DNA of 9,567 nucleotides from DASQDN01 sp035630195 (GTDB lineage: Bacteria; Acidobacteriota; Terriglobia; Bryobacterales; Bryobacteraceae). The translations under genes and the position numbers were made by a program. The notes under the pieces are model-generated. The model ran no database searches and was not told where the DNA came from. It worked only from the letters and a program-made list of their open reading frames with translations. Positions 7,861-9,567 of this stretch are shown piece after piece. The stretch's first letter is position 1. The number at the start of each line of letters is the position of its first letter. Where the stretch lies: NCBI GenBank assembly GCA_035630195.1, contig DASQLD010000691.1:1-9567 (forward strand), in the 5' to 3' direction.

Positions 7861-7920
7861 ATGTATTCAACCCAATAGATGTCTTCACAGCGCCCCGACA
7901 AATCGGACCTTCAACCGTAA
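7861..7920 (+). other. Two abutting mini-ORFs in the regulator's leader
   Basis: ATG 7861 opens a 5-codon frame (MYSTQ, TAG at 7876-7878). The very next codon, ATG 7879, opens a 13-codon frame (MSSQRPDKSDLQP, TAA at 7918-7920). One nucleotide later begins the regulator ATG. None of the three has a clear Shine-Dalgarno site. They could be leader ORFs coupling translation to the regulator, or chance frames. Confidence 0.25.
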
Positions 7921-7921
7921 G

Positions 7922-8710
7922 ATGGAGGACGCTGGACAGAAACTCAAGAAGCGGCGCGAAGAACTCAAGCTTCGCTATAGAGACGTCGAGGAGCTTAGTG
8001 AAAAGATCGCTTCGCTTCACAAAAACGACGAATACCTGATCGCCATAAGCCGGCTCGCGGACCTTGAGAACAAGGGTGTCGTCCCGACGATCTACAGGCT
8101 TTACTCCCTGGCCGCAATCTACCGGATCGACTTCACCGACATTCTGGAATGGTACGGAATCGACGTTACTAAGCTGCCTGGAGATTCGGCCTCGCTCGGG
8201 GCCGGTCAAACCACCCACCTTATTAAGTTCAGCGGCCATGGAACAAGCGGGGAAGTTCTGCTGCCTCTTGCGCTCGATCCCGGCATCGATCTGAAGCGGA
8301 CCACCTATCTGAGCCGGATGATTCAACGATGGGGCAAGCTTCCCCTCATGTTGTTGAATAGTATGGACTTGAAGGGACATCGCTACGCTTACGTCGGGAC
8401 CGAAGACTGGCGGATGCACCCGCTCGTTAGTCCAGGGTCGCTGGTGCTGATCGACGAAACCAAGCGTAAAGTTGCCAATACGGGCTGGACAAACGAATTC
8501 GAGCGACCGATATACTTCTTTGAACGCCGGGATGGTTATGCTCTTGGATGGGCGACGCTGCACGATAACACATTGATAATTCAACCACATCCGGCATCTG
8601 AGATCGCTCCCGAGGTCTTCGAATTTCCTGCGGAGATAGATGTCGTGGGCCAAGTGGTGGGAATCGCTATGCGTCTGGATCCGGGACGGCGACGCCGCAC
8701 TCGTTCCTAA
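7922..8710 (+). CDS. XRE-type regulator with C-terminal S24/LexA-like domain
   Basis: The 262-residue protein starts with a helix-turn-helix of the XRE/Cro type (about residues 5-70; basic LKKRREELKLRYRDVEELSEK, then ISRLADLENKGVVPTIYRLYSLAAIYRID), so it should bind DNA. After a linker, residues 155-252 resemble the LexA/S24 peptidase fold: WRMHPLVSPGSLVLIDE (163-179), IYFFERRDGYALGWA (197-211) and EIDVVGQVVGIAMRL (238-252). In active S24 proteins the first motif reads S-M-x-P; here Arg164 stands at the serine position, so autocleavage is unlikely and the domain may serve for dimerisation or ligand sensing. The C-terminus is basic (RRRRTRS). The ATG lacks a clear ribosome site. Its 3' end overlaps the next gene, on the opposite strand, by 44 nt. 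Target genes are unknown; the S24 relation is inferred by eye. Confidence 0.85.
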   Translation: MEDAGQKLKKRREELKLRYRDVEELSEKIASLHKNDEYLIAISRLADLENKGVVPTIYRLYSLAAIYRIDFTDILEWYGIDVTKLPGDSASLGAGQTTHLIKFSGHGTSGEVLLPLALDPGIDLKRTTYLSRMIQRWGKLPLMLLNSMDLKGHRYAYVGTEDWRMHPLVSPGSLVLIDETKRKVANTGWTNEFERPIYFFERRDGYALGWATLHDNTLIIQPHPASEIAPEVFEFPAEIDVVGQVVGIAMRLDPGRRRRTRS

Positions 8711-9125
8711 GAACCTCAAGAATCGCGCGGAAATCGATCAAAAATAGCTCCTGATCGCTGCTTCGGGCCGACACCGGAATGAGGTTTCGGTAGGGGTTTA
8801 AGCGCAGCCAAGTGTCTATCACCGCTGCCCTTTCCTCAACAAGACCTGTAAGATAGAGATCCAGATCGGCCTTTTGTTGCTCCAGGTCGAAGCTCAACCA
8901 TTCGCGAAAGGCATCCTCGTGGCTGCGGCGCAGCGCCTCGTTCGCCGCTCTGGGACCGAACACTAGCGAAAGTCCATGATGCTCGTATACGCCCGAGTTC
9001 GCGCCGCGCAGGGTCGAGAGATAGATCATGCGCCCGAAGACTGTCGGAATTTGCGAAAGCGTGTGACGCCAAAGATCGGAGGCCGGCCCCCGGTCGAGAG
9101 TTCCCTTTGGCGGGAGGTTTTTCAT
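8667..9125 (-). CDS. Conserved-looking cytoplasmic protein of unknown function (152 residues)
   Basis: I do not recognise a named family. The start is ATG 9125, supported by GGAGAGGA (9140-9133) seven nt upstream; the frame stays open further upstream, but that stretch crosses the micropeptide promoter region and is unlikely to be translated. The protein has no signal peptide or membrane segment. Recognisable blocks are DLWRHTLSQIPTVFGRMIYL (about 17-36), an SGVYEHHGL stretch (about 44-52), WLSFDLEQQKADLDLYLTGL and WLRLNPYRNLIP. Predicted structure is mostly helical. The two adjacent histidines and nearby acidic residues could bind a ligand or metal, but nothing proves this. It converges with the XRE regulator (44-nt overlap) and is divergent from the micropeptide genes, sharing about 190 nt of promoter region with them. 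Confidence 0.8.
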   Translation of the reverse strand: MKNLPPKGTLDRGPASDLWRHTLSQIPTVFGRMIYLSTLRGANSGVYEHHGLSLVFGPRAANEALRRSHEDAFREWLSFDLEQQKADLDLYLTGLVEERAAVIDTWLRLNPYRNLIPVSARSSDQELFLIDFRAILEVLRNECGVAVPDPDA

Positions 9126-9132
9126 CGCTCGA

Positions 9133-9140
9133 TCCTCTCC
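9133..9140 (-). promoter_or_regulatory. Ribosome binding site deciding the start at 9125
   Basis: GGAGAGGA on the minus strand, seven nt before ATG 9125. It selects this start over in-frame starts further upstream (for example 9371). Confidence 0.7.
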
Positions 9141-9172
9141 GATTGTAATGCACCTTGAAGAATTTTCGACAG

Positions 9173-9197
9173 TTCGCGTGATTTGTATAGACGCGAA
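9173..9197. promoter_or_regulatory. Inverted repeat, candidate operator
   Basis: TTCGCGT (9173-9179) and ACGCGAA (9191-9197) form a perfect 7-bp inverted repeat around an 11-nt AT-rich centre. Spacing of 18 nt between half-site starts is near two helical turns, as expected for a dimeric DNA-binding protein. It sits between the divergent 152-residue gene and the micropeptide genes. The binding protein is unknown; the neighbouring XRE regulator is one candidate. Confidence 0.4.
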
Positions 9198-9229
9198 TCT
9201 TCCCTGTTCTGTTTTCGGAAAAGCTTCTG

Positions 9230-9273
9230 GCAAAGCCCCCGTTTTTCTCATGCAACGGTTACTCTGGCTTTGC
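9230..9273. repeat. Loose inverted repeat upstream of the micropeptide genes
   Basis: GCAAAGCC (9230-9237) is perfectly complementary to GGCTTTGC (9266-9273), separated by 28 nt. The long loop makes a stable hairpin doubtful; the right arm overlaps the sigma-54-like element. Function unknown. Confidence 0.25.
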
Positions 9274-9280
9274 GTTCGCA
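9265..9280 (+). promoter_or_regulatory. Sigma-54-like -24/-12 element upstream of the first micropeptide gene
   Basis: TGGC (9265-9268) and TCGCA (9276-9280) put the invariant GG and GC 12 nt apart, as in the sigma-54 consensus TGGCAC-N5-TTGCA; the middle bases match poorly. It would start transcription near 9291, about 28 nt before ATG 9319 and upstream of the AAGGA at 9303-9307. A chance match is quite possible. Confidence 0.3.
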
Positions 9281-9318
9281 CTGATACCAAAGAAATAAAA
9301 AAAAGGACCCAACTTCCA

Positions 9319-9432
9319 ATGATTAAAAAAGCCGTTTTCGCCCTTATGCTTGCCCTTGCCCTAACCTCCACTGCGCCTACTGCGAACGCCGAAGTCGAAA
9401 TGCCCGAGTGCTACCCCTGCGGTTCCAACTAA
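9319..9432 (+). CDS. Secreted cysteine micropeptide precursor, copy 1
   Basis: The 37-residue product begins MIKK, followed by a hydrophobic core (AVFALMLALALT) and a signal-peptidase-like site ending A-N-A at residue 24. Cleavage there would release a 13-residue peptide, EVEMPECYPCGSN, with an acidic start and two cysteines spaced C-Y-P-C. Export by Sec is inferred. AAGGA (9303-9307) lies 11 nt upstream of the ATG. The frame is open further upstream to 9148, but that part does not look like protein and the signal peptide defines the start. A second copy follows in tandem after about 17-35 nt. I know no named family with this core. Possible roles are a signalling peptide, a redox or metal-binding peptide, or an antimicrobial; none is proven. 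Confidence 0.72.
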   Translation: MIKKAVFALMLALALTSTAPTANAEVEMPECYPCGSN

Positions 9433-9449
9433 GGATTCCGGACACTGAG

Positions 9450-9567
9450 ATGACTCCCATGAAAAACATGATGAAAAAGATCTTTGCCGTCGCCATGCTG
9501 GCGCTTGCTCTCACTGCTTCCGCTCCGGTCGCGACCGCTGAAGTTGAAATGCCCGAGTGCTACCCCT
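9450..9567 (+). CDS. Secreted cysteine micropeptide precursor, copy 2 (cut by window edge)
   Basis: This is a paralogue of the preceding gene. In-frame ATGs occur at 9450, 9459, 9468 and 9471; the copy-1 start aligns with 9468, and none of the four has a strong ribosome site (AAGGA at 9431-9435 is 14 nt from ATG 9450). From the ATG at 9468 the signal peptide is 24 residues, the same length as in copy 1, and matches it at 14 positions, ending A-T-A. The following EVEMPECYP is identical to copy 1. The window ends inside the next codon, so the second cysteine and the stop are not visible. Further copies downstream are possible. Confidence 0.68.
   Translation, partial: MTPMKNMMKKIFAVAMLALALTASAPVATAEVEMPECYP

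Noticed and set aside
7727..8719. Open frame of 330 codons on the minus strand opposite the XRE regulator
   Set aside because: The plus-strand frame has a recognisable helix-turn-helix and S24-like domain, while the minus frame has none. Only its last 31 codons, which have their own ribosome site, are kept as a low-confidence candidate.
9148..9318. Upstream extension of the first micropeptide gene to ATG 9148
   Set aside because: A signal peptide begins exactly at 9319 and aligns with copy 2. The extension would bury the signal peptide and covers the candidate promoter.
9126..9371. N-terminal extension of the 152-residue protein to a start at 9371
   Set aside because: The extension would overlap the oppositely oriented first micropeptide gene and the promoter region, does not look like conserved protein, and the Shine-Dalgarno site at 9133-9140 fits the start at 9125.

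Overview
The window looks like a chromosomal segment from a moderately GC-rich Gram-negative-type bacterium, most likely an acidobacterium of the Solibacter/Bryobacter kind. That placement is an inference. It rests on remembered resemblance of the protein families (glnA-glnE pair, exported phosphatase-superfamily protein, XRE regulator with a C-terminal S24-like fold, a 152-residue orphan family). No rRNA, tRNA, CRISPR array, transposase or prophage gene is visible.

Layout. (1) 1-1028, minus strand: the N-terminal 342 residues of an exported alkaline-phosphatase-superfamily hydrolase, cut by the window edge. (2) 1029-1149: a divergent promoter region with a plausible sigma-70 promoter for glnA and a small dyad. 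(3) 1150-6319, plus strand: type I glutamine synthetase (glnA), a hairpin-containing spacer, the bifunctional adenylyltransferase/adenylyl-removase (glnE), and an exported helical, TPR-like protein of unknown function whose ATG overlaps the glnE stop. (4) 6316-7730, minus strand: ubiX followed by pheA, overlapping or nearly so, and converging on the previous operon with stop codons sharing the bases TTAA. (5) 7731-7921: a spacer holding a candidate promoter and two back-to-back mini-ORFs. (6) 7922-8710, plus strand: an XRE-type regulator with a C-terminal LexA/S24-like domain that lacks the usual catalytic serine. (7) 8667-9125, minus strand: an uncharacterised 152-residue protein overlapping the regulator tail-to-tail by 44 nt. 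(8) 9319 to the edge, plus strand: two tandem micro-genes encoding signal-peptide precursors with the same short cysteine-containing mature peptide.

How the genes fit together. GlnA makes glutamine and carries the adenylylation-site tyrosine in the right place (Tyr397). GlnE next door is the enzyme that adds and removes AMP at that tyrosine, so target and modifier are co-encoded. PheA (prephenate to phenylpyruvate) and UbiX (prenyl-FMN cofactor for UbiD decarboxylases) both bear on aromatic or chorismate-derived metabolism.

The most unusual part is the right-hand end. The tandem precursors share the core EVEMPECYP, while their signal peptides have diverged. In the complete copy the predicted mature product is only 13 residues with a C-Y-P-C motif. 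The array runs off the window, so its true size is unknown. The nearby regulator, the orphan 152-residue protein and an inverted repeat in the divergent promoter region raise the possibility of a peptide-based signalling, redox, metal-binding or antimicrobial module. That link is speculative.
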